The position numbers and the translations under genes are program-made. A model generated the notes under the pieces. It saw nothing but the letters and a program-made list of their open reading frames with translations, ran no database searches and was not told where the DNA came from. From Psychrobacillus vulpis (lineage in GTDB: Bacteria > Bacillota > Bacilli > Bacillales_A > Planococcaceae), in NCBI RefSeq assembly GCF_006861825.1, contig NZ_VDGI01000019.1, forward strand, positions 27,893 to 91,892: a stretch of DNA of 64,000 bases. The letters are read 5' to 3'. How positions within the stretch are numbered: the stretch's first letter is position 1; each line of letters opens with the position of its first letter. Of the stretch, positions 45,401 to 54,295 are shown piece after piece.

Positions 45401-46237
45401 ATGTTTCGTTGCTGGATTTTGCTAGGGTTGTCATTTCTCTTTTTGCATTTACATGCATCGGGAAATATTTCTAAATACATCAATTTGAAATATTCATCTT
45501 TTTCCTTTCTCGCTATTTTTGTACTGTTTTTCTTTATGCTAATCCAAATGTATTTCACTTTGAAAAAAGACGGAAATGAAGATGAATTGACCGATATATG
45601 CGATTGTGGAATAGATCATTCTAAAGAGGGGAAGTCGTGGAAGGAATGGATCAGTTATCCTATTTTCATCTTTCCCATTTTAACAGCTTTTTTTCTTCCT
45701 ATTGCCACTTTAGATTCTAATATTGTTGCAGCAAAGGGATTTAACTTTGAAGTGTATAACGATAAAGATCCTTATGGTTTCCATCAATTCCTTGAGCCTG
45801 ATACAAGCATATTTTATGGGCAAGATGGCTATGAAGAGATAATGGAAGAAGCACTAGGAAAGTATTCTAACAAGGACAGAGTGATTTTAAACGATCAAGA
45901 TTTCCTTTATGGAATGGAAACGATATACAAAAATCCTGGATACTTTACAGGTAAAACAATCGGTTTTAAAGGTTTTACTTACGTTGATAAGGAAACAGGA
46001 AGTGTTTTTTTATTTCGCTTTGGATTAATTCATTGTGTCGCAGATTCTGGCGTATTCGGTATGCTACTAGAACTTCCGGAAGACACAACTTTCCATAATG
46101 ATGAATGGATTGAAGTAGAGGGTACGATGGACTCCATGTACTACCAACCATTTAAAAAAACAATTCCCATTTTGAAAGTGGAAAAATTTAAAAAAATAGC
46201 AGAACCGGAAGAGCCATATGTTTACAGAAGTTATTAA
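45401..46237 (+). CDS. TIGR03943/YcgQ family membrane-anchored protein
   Basis: 278-residue protein with two N-terminal helices (about 3-20 and 32-48), a charged cytosolic-type loop, another helix near 85-108 and a C-terminal soluble domain of about 160 residues with the family's FKGFTYVDKETGSVFLFRF and CVADSGVFGMLLE phrases (ending YTWIEVEGT-like). Matches the YcgQ/TIGR03943 family, always beside a DUF318 permease. ATG at 45401 has AAAAGGAG nine bases before it, 18 bases after the permease stop. Function unknown; a metal or nucleic-acid-binding OB-like fold for the soluble part is often assumed. Confidence 0.82.
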   Translation: MFRCWILLGLSFLFLHLHASGNISKYINLKYSSFSFLAIFVLFFFMLIQMYFTLKKDGNEDELTDICDCGIDHSKEGKSWKEWISYPIFIFPILTAFFLPIATLDSNIVAAKGFNFEVYNDKDPYGFHQFLEPDTSIFYGQDGYEEIMEEALGKYSNKDRVILNDQDFLYGMETIYKNPGYFTGKTIGFKGFTYVDKETGSVFLFRFGLIHCVADSGVFGMLLELPEDTTFHNDEWIEVEGTMDSMYYQPFKKTIPILKVEKFKKIAEPEEPYVYRSY

Positions 46238-46256
46238 ACTTGAAAAGAGAGATACT

Positions 46257-47225
46257 ATGGATAACAAACAAAAAATACCTGTATATGTGTTAAGTGGATT
46301 TCTTGGAAGTGGTAAGACTACTATTTTATTGAACATGCTTGAGCATTGTAAGAATAAAGGGCAACAACCAGGGATTATTTTAAATGAGTTAGGTGAAGAA
46401 AATGTAGAAGGACATTTGTTTAAAGATGAAAAGGTAGTGGAGCTACTAAATGGTTGTATTTGTTGTACGATTCAAGATGATTTAAAAGAAACAATGGATG
46501 AGTTAATTGCAGAAATGGATAAATCGCCTATCGATATTTTATTCATTGAAGGTACAGGAGTGGCAAATCCGTTAGAAATACAAGAAGCACTCTTGAGTAA
46601 GCCATATATTGACCAGTTTGAAATAATGTCTATTATTACCGTTTTAGATGCTAGTCAATACTTAGAATATCAGAGTGTATTTTCAAGTTCAGCAGAAGTT
46701 CGGAAACTGATGAAGGAACAAATGGTTTGTGGAAGTCTATTGTTGTTAAATAAAACGGATCTTATACGACAGGATCAGCTGGATAAAGTAATACTTAAAA
46801 TCACTAAAATAGTTGGACCAGAAAAGGAAATAGTAAAGTGTGTGTATGGACGAATTGGAACTGAAAAACTTTTTGAAAGAAAATTTCAATCCATTTCGGT
46901 TAATCAACAGCGTTCGAATATAGATTATCACCATCACCACTCTACCGTACAAGCAATTAAGGTAGAGGATTTCCCTGCACTTCCACAAAAAACTTTTGAA
47001 AAATGGCTTAATCAGCTTCCGAACAATGTTTTGCGAGGGAAAGGCTTTGTGAAATTTGAAAAATCTCATCAGCTTTACAGTTTTCAGTATGCTTCAAAAA
47101 AAGCTAATTTTACTCCCGTTCCAGCTAATTTAAATAAAAAACCAATCATAATATTAATTGGTATGGGAATAAATAATGAACAGATAAACTACCATTACAA
47201 GCAATTGTTCGAGCAAAAATTATAA
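46257..47225 (+). CDS. CobW/ZNG1-type GTPase (zinc chaperone class)
   Basis: 322-residue G3E GTPase. P-loop GFLGSGKTT near 13-21, the metal-thiolate motif NGCICCTIQDD near 69-79 (CxCC), GTPase ExxG as EGTGVANP near 103, NKTD near 177, and a histidine cluster DYHHHHST near 223-230, followed by the CobW C-terminal domain. Such proteins deliver zinc to client enzymes under zinc limitation; the cysteine and histidine clusters fit this. ATG at 46257 is chosen after GAGAG and because it places the P-loop at the usual distance; an ATG at 46218 overlaps the preceding gene. Third gene of the palindrome-controlled set. Confidence 0.9.
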   Translation: MDNKQKIPVYVLSGFLGSGKTTILLNMLEHCKNKGQQPGIILNELGEENVEGHLFKDEKVVELLNGCICCTIQDDLKETMDELIAEMDKSPIDILFIEGTGVANPLEIQEALLSKPYIDQFEIMSIITVLDASQYLEYQSVFSSSAEVRKLMKEQMVCGSLLLLNKTDLIRQDQLDKVILKITKIVGPEKEIVKCVYGRIGTEKLFERKFQSISVNQQRSNIDYHHHHSTVQAIKVEDFPALPQKTFEKWLNQLPNNVLRGKGFVKFEKSHQLYSFQYASKKANFTPVPANLNKKPIIILIGMGINNEQINYHYKQLFEQKL

Positions 47226-47405
47226 GGATGATTTTAGTAAATATTGATAAGCAAAAAAAGTAGATGGGGAACTTCAACTATTCCCACACTCTACGCTCCT
47301 TTTTCTTAATTGTTATAAACATAGTTCTTTTTCAGAACGAATTAAACGAAATTTCTAAACCATATTAAAGAGGAACAAAATTTCTTCAAAGGAGAGGGTG
47401 TTAAT

Positions 47406-47603
47406 ATGGGAAGAGAAAGTGACAAAGGAGCAGATAATCATCCTAATTCTTTACCTCAATTGCAAAAAAATCCTAACGCAAGATCGAAAAACGCGAAAGA
47501 AGAAATTTCTCTGGAGTTAGCTGAACTCGGTAATCTAATGCCTAAGCAAGAACCGATGACTCCAAATCAACGTAGAAAAAATGAAACAGAAAAAAGGTAC
47601 TAA
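47406..47603 (+). CDS. Small hydrophilic protein, YfhD-like
   Basis: 65-residue, highly polar protein beginning MGRESDK with an N/Q/K-rich middle and NAKEEISLELAELG near 33-46. The start MGR and the EE-x-S-x-ELA segment resemble the short YfhD proteins of Bacillus, which are spore-associated or of unknown role; the match is by eye and weak. ATG at 47406 follows GGAGAGGGTG, a good ribosome site, and a strong terminator follows, so it is a real transcription unit. Confidence 0.6.
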   Translation: MGRESDKGADNHPNSLPQLQKNPNARSKNAKEEISLELAELGNLMPKQEPMTPNQRRKNETEKRY

Positions 47604-47627
47604 TGATCAAAAATAAATAGATACAAT

Positions 47628-47677
47628 GCAAAAGGGTTTCGGTATTGTTTATTTCCGAACCCCTTTTGTTTTTTTAT
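47628..47677 (+). terminator. Terminator of the small YfhD-like gene
   Basis: AAAAGGGTTTCGG / CCGAACCCCTTTT hairpin followed by GTTTTTTT. Confidence 0.85.
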
Positions 47678-47752
47678 AAAGTTTAAGCAATTCTACAGTC
47701 TAACGCTACCCAAACGGATAAACAAAAGAAAATCCAGCACACTTCTAATTCT

Positions 47753-48010
47753 AGAAAATCGTTGAAAAGGCGACACTCCTGCGCGAAGCGAGGAGGCTGA
47801 GGCAACGCCCGCGGAAAGGGGAGGTCACTGAAAAAGTCACTTTTTTTCAAAAAATAAAGACGAAATCCCATAATTCCTTCACTTTTTAGGGTGTTTATGG
47901 GGACGTCATGCCAATTTTGATACAAATATACTTCTCAAGTGGTGACTTTATTTTCTGAATTTTGGTTTTTCAGTGGCCTCCGGAAAGGGAGCCCGTTTCA
48001 ACGATTTTCT
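47753..48010. repeat. Outer repeat unit with MITE-like insert and internal deletion, copy 3
   Basis: Outer ends intact (AGAAAATCGTTGAAA at 47753, CGATTTTCT to 48010), but about 30 bases of the GC-rich core after CTCCTGCG are missing. The insert begins GAGGTCACTGAAAAA after CGGAAAGGG (one extra G) and ends TTTTTCAGTGGCCTC at 47980 before CGGAAAGG. Confidence 0.85.
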
Positions 48011-48187
48011 TATTTATTGGAATATTGAACAACCTAACAAAGTCGAATTATAAGTACTATTTCAGTGCCCTCTGTTTTGGGGGATGGTATTTTCAAGCAG
48101 GTAAGAGAAGGGTATATAAATGTAATCCATATTTTGGGGAGGATATTGAAAAACTGTCTATCTTTTAGATTAATAATTTTTCATTTT

Positions 48188-48474
48188 AGAAAATCGTTGA
48201 AAAAGGCGACACTCCTACGGGAAAAGCGTTAGTCGAAGACCCCACAGCGAAGCGAGGAGGCTGAGGCAACGCCTGCGGAAAGGGAGGTCACTGAAAAAGT
48301 CACTTTTTTTCAAAAAATAAAAACGAAATCCCATAATTCCTTCACTTTTTAGGGTGTTTATGGGGACGTCATGCCAATTTTGATACAAATATACTTCTCA
48401 AGTGGTGACTTTATTTTTTCTGAATTTTGGTTTTTCAGTGGCCTCCGGAAAGGGAGCCGTTTCAACGATTTTCT
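48188..48474. repeat. Outer repeat unit with MITE-like insert, copy 4
   Basis: Same build as copies 1 and 2 (287 bp); insert begins GAGGTCACTGAAAAA and ends TTTTTCAGTGGCCTC, flanked by CGGAAAGG. Confidence 0.87.
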
Positions 48475-48538
48475 TATTTATTAGGATATTAGACAAGCCC
48501 ATCTGGCACCTTCGAATGATAGAGACTTTTTCATTTCT

Positions 48539-48823
48539 AGAAAATCGTTGAAAAGGTGACACTCCTGCGGGAATAGCGTTAGTTGAAGACCCCACAGCGA
48601 AGCGAGGAGGCTGAGGCAACGCCCGCGGAAAGGGAGGCCACTGAAAAAGTCACTTTTTTTTCAAAAAATAAAAACGAAATCCCATAATTCCTTCACTTTT
48701 TAGGGTGTTTATGGGGACGTCATGCCAATTTTGATACAAATATACTTCTCAAGTGGTGACTTTATTTTCTGAATTTTGGTTTTTCAGTGGCCTCCGGAAA
48801 GGGAACCGTTTCAACGATTTTCT
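48539..48823. repeat. Outer repeat unit with MITE-like insert, copy 5
   Basis: Same build (285 bp), only 64 bases after copy 4. Insert begins GAGGCCACTGAAAAA and ends TTTTTCAGTGGCCTC. Copies 3, 4 and 5 form a local array. Confidence 0.87.
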
Positions 48824-49111
48824 TATTTATTGAAATATTAAACATAATAGGATTTTAGTGCTCACAGATTAAAGCGAGTGGTTTTTTTCGGATTTAATTT
48901 GAAAAAAAGACAGTAGGCAAATTTGAGTTTATTAACTGTCTGACCACCCTAAAATTAAAAATGGTTATTTTTAGTAATTGTAAATATACTCTCTATTCTA
49001 GAGGGGAAAGGTATTTCATGTCGAATGAATGATTGTAGTGTAAAAAACGATTAAAAAAATACATATTTTTGGAATTTAAAAATAGACTAGTATTAGGTTG
49101 GAGGGATTTAT

Positions 49112-49720
49112 GTGACAGAAGAAATGAAATATGAAGAAATTGAAAAACTAAATCCGTTTTTTTCAATTTGGCTATCCACTAGGAAAACAGTACGCTATGT
49201 ATTGAATCACAAAGATTTAAAATACTCCCTTATTTTAGCCGCCATAGCGGGAATACCTAACGCGATAAGTGCAGGAAATGAGTGGAGTAAATTTTTTAGC
49301 ATTCAGTTGTGGTTGCTTTTAGTTGGGATTCTTGTGCTTGGTCCTATTTTGGGATTAGTAGGGTTAGGAATTGGAACGGTAATCTACACATGGGTAGGCA
49401 AATGGTTTGGTGGGCAGGGAACATTTAAAGAGATGGCTCAAGTAATGGGGGTCATAATGATTCCGAGTATTTGGTTGACTCCATATTGGGTTTTATCTGC
49501 TATTTTTGTTCGTAATAATATTTTTGTAATGAATTTACCTTGGGAAGTCACTCCAGGGGCAATAATTTGGTTTTTTGTTTCTTCCTTAATAGTCTTAACA
49601 TCTTCTATTTGGATGATTGTTATTCAAAGTAAAGCTGTTGGAGAGGTCCATCAGTTCTCCAGCTGGCATGGGTTTGCGACGTTAATACTTCCTGCAATTG
49701 TATTTGGAAGAAGCAATTGA
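49112..49720 (+). CDS. YIP1-domain membrane protein, C-terminus altered
   Basis: 202-residue protein with an N-terminal cytosolic segment (NPFFSIWLSTRKTVRYVL, the YIP1-domain start) and five hydrophobic helices, the usual layout of bacterial Yip1-like proteins of unknown function. GTG at 49112 follows GGAGGG by six bases. The expected last helix ends abruptly: after ATLILPAIV the frame runs into FGRSN and stops, and the same bases carry, in another frame, the tail of a nucleoside deoxyribosyltransferase-like gene. The C-terminus may therefore be a deletion junction. Confidence 0.78.
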   Translation: MTEEMKYEEIEKLNPFFSIWLSTRKTVRYVLNHKDLKYSLILAAIAGIPNAISAGNEWSKFFSIQLWLLLVGILVLGPILGLVGLGIGTVIYTWVGKWFGGQGTFKEMAQVMGVIMIPSIWLTPYWVLSAIFVRNNIFVMNLPWEVTPGAIIWFFVSSLIVLTSSIWMIVIQSKAVGEVHQFSSWHGFATLILPAIVFGRSN

Positions 49721-49934
49721 GGATGCCGATTATGTCATTATTATATTGCCAGGTGGAAAAGGAAGTCATATCGAATTAGGAATGGCCATCGCGTTAAAGA
49801 AACAGATTTTTCTTTACTCGCCTCATGGCGAAGCGTTGGATATGGAGACAACAAGTACGTTTTATCACTTATCTGAAGTGAAAATTTGTACAGGGTCTGT
49901 CGAGGAGCTTCTATCAACTATACTAAAAAAATGA
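49698..49934 (+). pseudogene. 3' remnant of a nucleoside 2-deoxyribosyltransferase-like gene
   Basis: A 78-codon frame overlapping the end of the YIP1 gene reads EEAIEDADYVIIILPGGKGSHIELGMAIALKKQIFLY, matching the central and C-terminal part of nucleoside 2-deoxyribosyltransferase-like proteins (the ADYVI-LPGG-GSHIELG block). The N-terminal half with the first strand and substrate loop is missing, and only a TTG without ribosome site could start it. Most likely a deletion joined the end of the YIP1 gene to the middle of this one; translation through coupling cannot be excluded. Confidence 0.7.
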
Positions 49935-49957
49935 AAAATACATAGGGGGATAAAGAG

Positions 49958-50668
49958 ATGAGACAGATTATTGCAATGGGAGGCGGAGGTTTCTCAATGG
50001 AACCTGAAAACCCGTTATTAGATCGATATATTTTAGAGCAATCATCCAAAAAAAGACCGAAGATATGTTTTATTGGAACTGCTAGTGGAGATGCGGATAG
50101 TTATATAGAGCGGTTTTATGATTTTTTCAGAAAGGAAGATTGTGATCCTTCGCATTTGTCTTTATTCAAACCACAAACGCGTGACATTAAGAAATTTATA
50201 ATGGAACAAGATATATTGTACGTAGGTGGAGGCAATACAAAGAACTTGATAGCACTTTGGAGAGAGTGGGGGCTAGATATAGCTATCCGCCATGCTTATG
50301 ATAATGGAACAGTCTTGTCAGGAATTAGTGCAGGCTCCCTTTGCTGGTTTGAAGATGGTGTGACGGATTCTTATGGAGATGAGCTTGAACCTATTTCTTG
50401 CCTAGGTCTTATTAGTGGAAGCAATTGTCCACATTATGATGGGGAAGAGATGCGTCGTCCTACATATCAGAGACTAATTCAAGAGAATGCTATAAATGCT
50501 GGATACGCTGCTGACGATGGTGTGGCTTTGCATTTTGTGGATGAACAATTACAAAAGGTGGTAAGTTCTCGTCCACAAGCAAGTGGATATCGTGTGGAAA
50601 AAGAAAAAGAAGTAAAGTTATCCACAGTATATTTAGGTGATGAGATTAAACGGTTGAAAGATGAATAA
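49958..50668 (+). CDS. pepE: Peptidase E (family S51 dipeptidase)
   Basis: 236-residue serine peptidase of family S51. It begins IIAMGGGGFSMEPENPLLDRYI, has YVGGGNTKNLIALW near 90 and the nucleophile motif SGISAGSLCWF near 120-130 with the active serine in SAGS; NCPHYDGEEMR near 164 and YAADDGVALHF near 188 carry the further conserved histidine and acidic residues. It cleaves aspartyl or alpha-aspartyl dipeptides in the PepE branch. ATG at 49958 follows AGGGGGA. Comparable B. subtilis gene: ygaJ. Single gene, with a terminator about 200 bases downstream shared with brnQ copy 2. Confidence 0.88.
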   Translation: MRQIIAMGGGGFSMEPENPLLDRYILEQSSKKRPKICFIGTASGDADSYIERFYDFFRKEDCDPSHLSLFKPQTRDIKKFIMEQDILYVGGGNTKNLIALWREWGLDIAIRHAYDNGTVLSGISAGSLCWFEDGVTDSYGDELEPISCLGLISGSNCPHYDGEEMRRPTYQRLIQENAINAGYAADDGVALHFVDEQLQKVVSSRPQASGYRVEKEKEVKLSTVYLGDEIKRLKDE

Positions 50669-50869
50669 AGTAAAATGTATATTTTGATGCTTGAAGAAAT
50701 GAAAGGATTGAATGGCATATTAGTATAGAGTTGGTAATTAAGGTTCAGCAGGTTCGTTTCTGTTTTATCATCCAGAAAAGGATATATATTTAATCGATTC
50801 TTTAAATCATTTTGGATATGGGAGAAAAGGTATTCGCGTAATGTTCAAAGCGTTAATATACTTGTAAAA

Positions 50870-50905
50870 TGACTAGACATTGAAATAGTACCAATGTCTA
50901 GTTTT
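50870..50905. terminator. Bidirectional terminator between pepE and brnQ copy 2
   Basis: ACTAGACATTG / CAATGTCTAGT arms with a nine-base loop and T-runs on both sides, between convergent genes. Confidence 0.75.
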
Positions 50906-50909
50906 GATA

Positions 50910-52238
50910 TTATTTCTCCAAAGAGTGTTTAGTGGCGGCAATTACTGAATTTCTTTTTATTAAATACAAACCATAACCAATTGCAGTACCTACAAACGAA
51001 AGAATAACCCACCCTAACCCTAAATCTGCAAATGGTAGATAGCTCATATAAGAATCTACTATTCCAAAAGTGAATCCAAATGCTTTTAAGCCATCATATA
51101 AAGCGACAATTCCTGTAAGTGTCATTGCTCCAATATAAACATAGGAAGAACCTCCAAATAACGGGTGAAAAAAAGATAGAACAACTAATACGATAGTTAA
51201 AGAGTAAGTAGCAACTAAAAACGGAACACTCATGGATAAAATCGTGTCTAGTCCGAAATTAGCAAATCCAAAACTAATTAGTACAAAAAACAAAGCAATT
51301 TTTTTATAACTAACTTTTGGAAGTAACGAATGAAAGTAGTTTCCACAAGCGGAAACAAGGCCAACACAAGTAGTGAAACAAGCGAGAACAAAGATAATGC
51401 CTAAAAGTAAATTTCCCCATCGGCCGAACAGTAAAAAGGAGGCAGAAGAAAGAAGTACACTGCCATTTTCAAATGAACCCATTCCAGCCATTTTCACTCC
51501 AATATAACCAAGTGAACAATATACAATCGCTAGTAATACTCCTGCAAGAAGACCTGCTTTTAGCATTTCTCTTCGCATCATTTTACCTTCCGAAACACCT
51601 TGTCGCTTTAACGTAGTCAAAATAACAATTCCGAACGCAAGCGCAGCAAGTGCATCCATTGTATTGTAGCCTTCCAAAAAACCTTTTAGGAAAGGAGATT
51701 GTACATATGCGGGAGTTGTAGGATTTAATGCCCCACTTTTTAATTGAACAAAACCAGTCACAACTAATACGACCATACTTAGCAATAAAAGTGGTGTAAT
51801 GATTTTTCCCATAAGATCAACCATTTTGCTTTGATTTAAACTTACTAGAAATACAAGAAGGAAAAACAATGCTGTAAAACCGAATAAAGCAAAAGAAGAA
51901 TCAGGTATAAACGGTTTTAGTCCCATTTCATAAGCAAGCGTCGCATTACGTGGAATCCCTAGAAATGGTCCAATCGATAAGTAAACGATAATCGTAAATA
52001 CTAATCCAAATATAGGGTGAACTCTGCTAGCTAAAGTGCGTGCGCCACCTTCCACAAAAGATAATGCTGTTAATACAAGTAATGGCAGTCCAACTGCAGT
52101 AACGACAAATCCAGTAATAGCGAGTGGAAAGTTTGTTCCAGCATTTGCACCTAAAAATGGAGGGAAAATTAGATTTCCAGCCCCAAAAAACATGGAAAAT
52201 AACATTAATCCTACAAATAAAATTCTAGATTTACTCAT
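50910..52238 (-). CDS. brnQ: Branched-chain amino-acid transporter BrnQ, copy 2
   Basis: 442-residue LIVCS-family symporter, closely similar to copy 1 over its whole length (same N-terminal LMLFSMFFGAGNLIFPP and GYNTMDALAALAFGIVI), with differences mainly in loops and the C-terminal tail. ATG at 52238 lies about nine bases after AAGGAGTG; earlier in-frame codons precede that site. Controlled by a T-box leader with specifier AUC, so it should be induced when isoleucyl-tRNA is uncharged. The leader, promoter and coding sequence are all duplicated relative to copy 1, so a whole regulatory unit was copied about 8 kb away and then diverged. Confidence 0.93.
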   Translation of the reverse strand: MSKSRILFVGLMLFSMFFGAGNLIFPPFLGANAGTNFPLAITGFVVTAVGLPLLVLTALSFVEGGARTLASRVHPIFGLVFTIIVYLSIGPFLGIPRNATLAYEMGLKPFIPDSSFALFGFTALFFLLVFLVSLNQSKMVDLMGKIITPLLLLSMVVLVVTGFVQLKSGALNPTTPAYVQSPFLKGFLEGYNTMDALAALAFGIVILTTLKRQGVSEGKMMRREMLKAGLLAGVLLAIVYCSLGYIGVKMAGMGSFENGSVLLSSASFLLFGRWGNLLLGIIFVLACFTTCVGLVSACGNYFHSLLPKVSYKKIALFFVLISFGFANFGLDTILSMSVPFLVATYSLTIVLVVLSFFHPLFGGSSYVYIGAMTLTGIVALYDGLKAFGFTFGIVDSYMSYLPFADLGLGWVILSFVGTAIGYGLYLIKRNSVIAATKHSLEK

Positions 52239-52288
52239 TTCATTCACTCCTTCAATCGAATAATCCATATTCAGTGAAAAATAGGCAC

Positions 52289-52600
52289 AAAAAAAACTCG
52301 CCCCTGTAAAAGGGACGAGATTACTCGCGATACCACCCTAATTCCGGAAATTTGTCTATCACAAAAATTCCAGCACTCAGCCAACGTACTATCATACGTG
52401 ATCCCAAGATAACGGAGGATAAACCGGCAAAATTTACAAAAAGTTCAATTTTGCTTCTCAGAGATGATTTCGGAAAAGGACTTAAACATCGACTTTCAGC
52501 AAACGTCGACTCTCTTTGGATTAAGGAACCATTCGTACTTATTCTCTTCAACGAATTTGGATTTGTTTTAAAGCTTACCAAGTGAAAAAATAATTGTCAA
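52289..52600 (-). promoter_or_regulatory. Isoleucine-type T-box leader (specifier AUC) and promoter of brnQ copy 2
   Basis: Minus-strand leader. Promoter -35 TTGACA (52600-52595) and -10 TAAGCT (52577-52572), spacer 17. T-box sequence AGGGTGGTATCGCG, then terminator CTCGTCCCTTTT / AGGGGCGAG with T-run. The specifier position reads CGAA-ATC-ATCTC, AUC for isoleucine, where the first leader has GTA. Confidence 0.88.
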
Positions 52601-52761
52601 TATACATTTAAAAGTTCAATTATTCAGTGAATTATCAAAGTATTTCAGTTATTATGAATATATAGTTCTAAAAAAATATGAATCTAACAATGATTGGATA
52701 ATTGTTACTTAATGAGATGTTAACTTAGGGCTTAGAACAGAATGAACATAGGAGGAAAACA

Positions 52762-53139
52762 ATGGGATTTTTAGATGGATTAATGGGAAATGCATCAGAA
52801 ATAGAATTAGATAAAGTGGAGAATGAACTAAAGGATTTGCTTAGCACTTCTGAGAAAGTCGAGCATGCGTACAAGCTTATCCGGGATCTTTTCGTTTTTA
52901 CGGATAAGCGGTTATTGTTAATCGATAAACAGGGAGTGACAGGGAAAAAAGTAGAGTACCACTCAATTCCTTATAAGAGCGTTGTACATTTCTCAATCGA
53001 AACGGCTGGAACATTTGATTTAGATGCAGAGTTGAAAATATGGCTTTCAGGAAGTGCGGCACCTGTTCAAAAGAAATTTAATAAGTCTTTAAATATTTAT
53101 AAAGTGCAAAGTGTTCTCGCAGAGTACGTTTTGAAATGA
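52762..53139 (+). CDS. Bacterial PH-domain protein (YvbH/DUF1696 type)
   Basis: 125-residue soluble protein matching the bacterial pleckstrin-homology family: MGFLDGLMGNASEI start, then AYKLIRDLFVFTDKRLLLIDKQG and EYHSIPYKSVVHFSIETAG, which form the two conserved sheet segments, and ELKIWLSG. Members form ring oligomers; function in Bacillus unknown. ATG at 52762 follows AGGAGGAAAAC. Single gene with a hairpin downstream. Confidence 0.87.
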   Translation: MGFLDGLMGNASEIELDKVENELKDLLSTSEKVEHAYKLIRDLFVFTDKRLLLIDKQGVTGKKVEYHSIPYKSVVHFSIETAGTFDLDAELKIWLSGSAAPVQKKFNKSLNIYKVQSVLAEYVLK

Positions 53140-53184
53140 ATAGAGTCGAAATCTGAAATAAAATGTGGACAGTTCACTAAAAAT

Positions 53185-53208
53185 AACCCATCCTTCCTAG
53201 GATGGGTT
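53185..53208. terminator. Bidirectional terminator between convergent genes
   Basis: AACCCATCC / GGATGGGTT arms with a six-base loop; the T-rich side (TTATTTTTA) favours the minus-strand gene. Confidence 0.65.
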
Positions 53209-53263
53209 GAACATTTGTTTGATTTACGAAATTGACGTTCGTTCAATAAGTTCTTTTTTAATA

Positions 53264-53893
53264 TTAATTTCCATTCAAAAAAGTGATCAAATCTTTATGA
53301 TTTTCGGGTGTTACACCATGCCCATCATTGTAAGTTTTAAACGTAACTTTCGCTCCTTGTGCCTCGAAGTAATCCTTACTTTCCGCACCCCATTGCGATG
53401 GAATAACGTAGTCATAGTCACCATGCGATATAAATATATTCAAATGGTCAACAGAACGATTACTATATTCTCCTTTAACAAAGTCAGGTATATAGCCACT
53501 CAATGCCACCACACCACTAATAACATTGCCCATTGTTAATGCCAAAGTTTGAGCAAGCACTGCTCCTTGGCTAAATCCTACAACAAAGATTTTGTCTGGA
53601 TTAAGCTCATATTCCTCGATTGCTTCATGGATAAATGCTTGGATAAACGTTATTATTTGATCAAACACATCACGATCGGGTTTGCCGACTTCTGCTATCG
53701 TAAAAAATGCATACCCTGGATTGTGAACAATCGGGCCGCGTAAACTAAAAATATGGTGAGTCTTCTCAAAACTTTTTATAAGTTGTGGCAAGTCCTCTTC
53801 ATTACTCCCCATTCCATGTAATAAGAAAATTGCAGGTAGTTTTTCTCCAGTTGCTTCGGGTGCTGTATGTTTATATGTAAATGGTGATTTCAT
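53264..53893 (-). CDS. Carboxylesterase/phospholipase-like alpha/beta-hydrolase
   Basis: 209-residue hydrolase of the small carboxylesterase (phospholipase/carboxylesterase, Abhydrolase_2) family. FLLHGMGSNEEDL near 21-33 forms the oxyanion region, GFSQGA near 109-114 contains the nucleophile serine, SHGDYDYVIP near 158 the acid, and NDGHGV near 191 the histidine. It hydrolyses small esters or lysophospholipids; substrate unknown. Two ATG codons are possible; 53893 has AAGG at a more natural distance than 53905. Convergent with the PH-domain gene. Confidence 0.85.
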   Translation of the reverse strand: MKSPFTYKHTAPEATGEKLPAIFLLHGMGSNEEDLPQLIKSFEKTHHIFSLRGPIVHNPGYAFFTIAEVGKPDRDVFDQIITFIQAFIHEAIEEYELNPDKIFVVGFSQGAVLAQTLALTMGNVISGVVALSGYIPDFVKGEYSNRSVDHLNIFISHGDYDYVIPSQWGAESKDYFEAQGAKVTFKTYNDGHGVTPENHKDLITFLNGN

Positions 53894-54038
53894 TTTTATT
53901 ATCATCCTTTCAACTTAAGTACATTTATTTTATCATAATACCTTGGATTTCCCTTCAACTAGAGCATGAATAGCTTAAAACATGACTTTTTGGATATGAT
54001 AAAGAATACCTTAAGAAAACATGTTAGGAGTTAATATA

Positions 54039-54272
54039 ATGAAAGAATTTAAAGTCACTTATTTTTTTGATGAGGAACATTACATAAGAAGATTTATCCA
54101 TCTAGAATCCCAAGAAAGTGCAGAAGAACTCATTCAAAGTGAGCGTGATCAATACATCTCCTTTCGAGATAGTAGAGGGATTTATCATGAGCTCAATACA
54201 AGAGATGTTCGAGTAATTCAAATATCTGAATATCATAGAATTGATAAAAGTAAAAACAGACGTGTCTATTGA
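54039..54272 (+). CDS. Small uncharacterised protein
   Basis: 77-residue acidic/basic mixed protein that begins KEFKVTYFFDEEHYIRRFIHLES and contains the segment FRDSRGIYHELNTRDVRVIQISEY. It looks like a small alpha/beta domain of the kind found as short conserved Bacillaceae proteins, but I cannot name a family. ATG at 54039 follows TTAGGAG by eight bases. A 300-base structured region follows before the ATP-grasp gene. Confidence 0.65.
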   Translation: MKEFKVTYFFDEEHYIRRFIHLESQESAEELIQSERDQYISFRDSRGIYHELNTRDVRVIQISEYHRIDKSKNRRVY

Positions 54273-54295
54273 CTATAATTATCCAGTAAAGTTTA

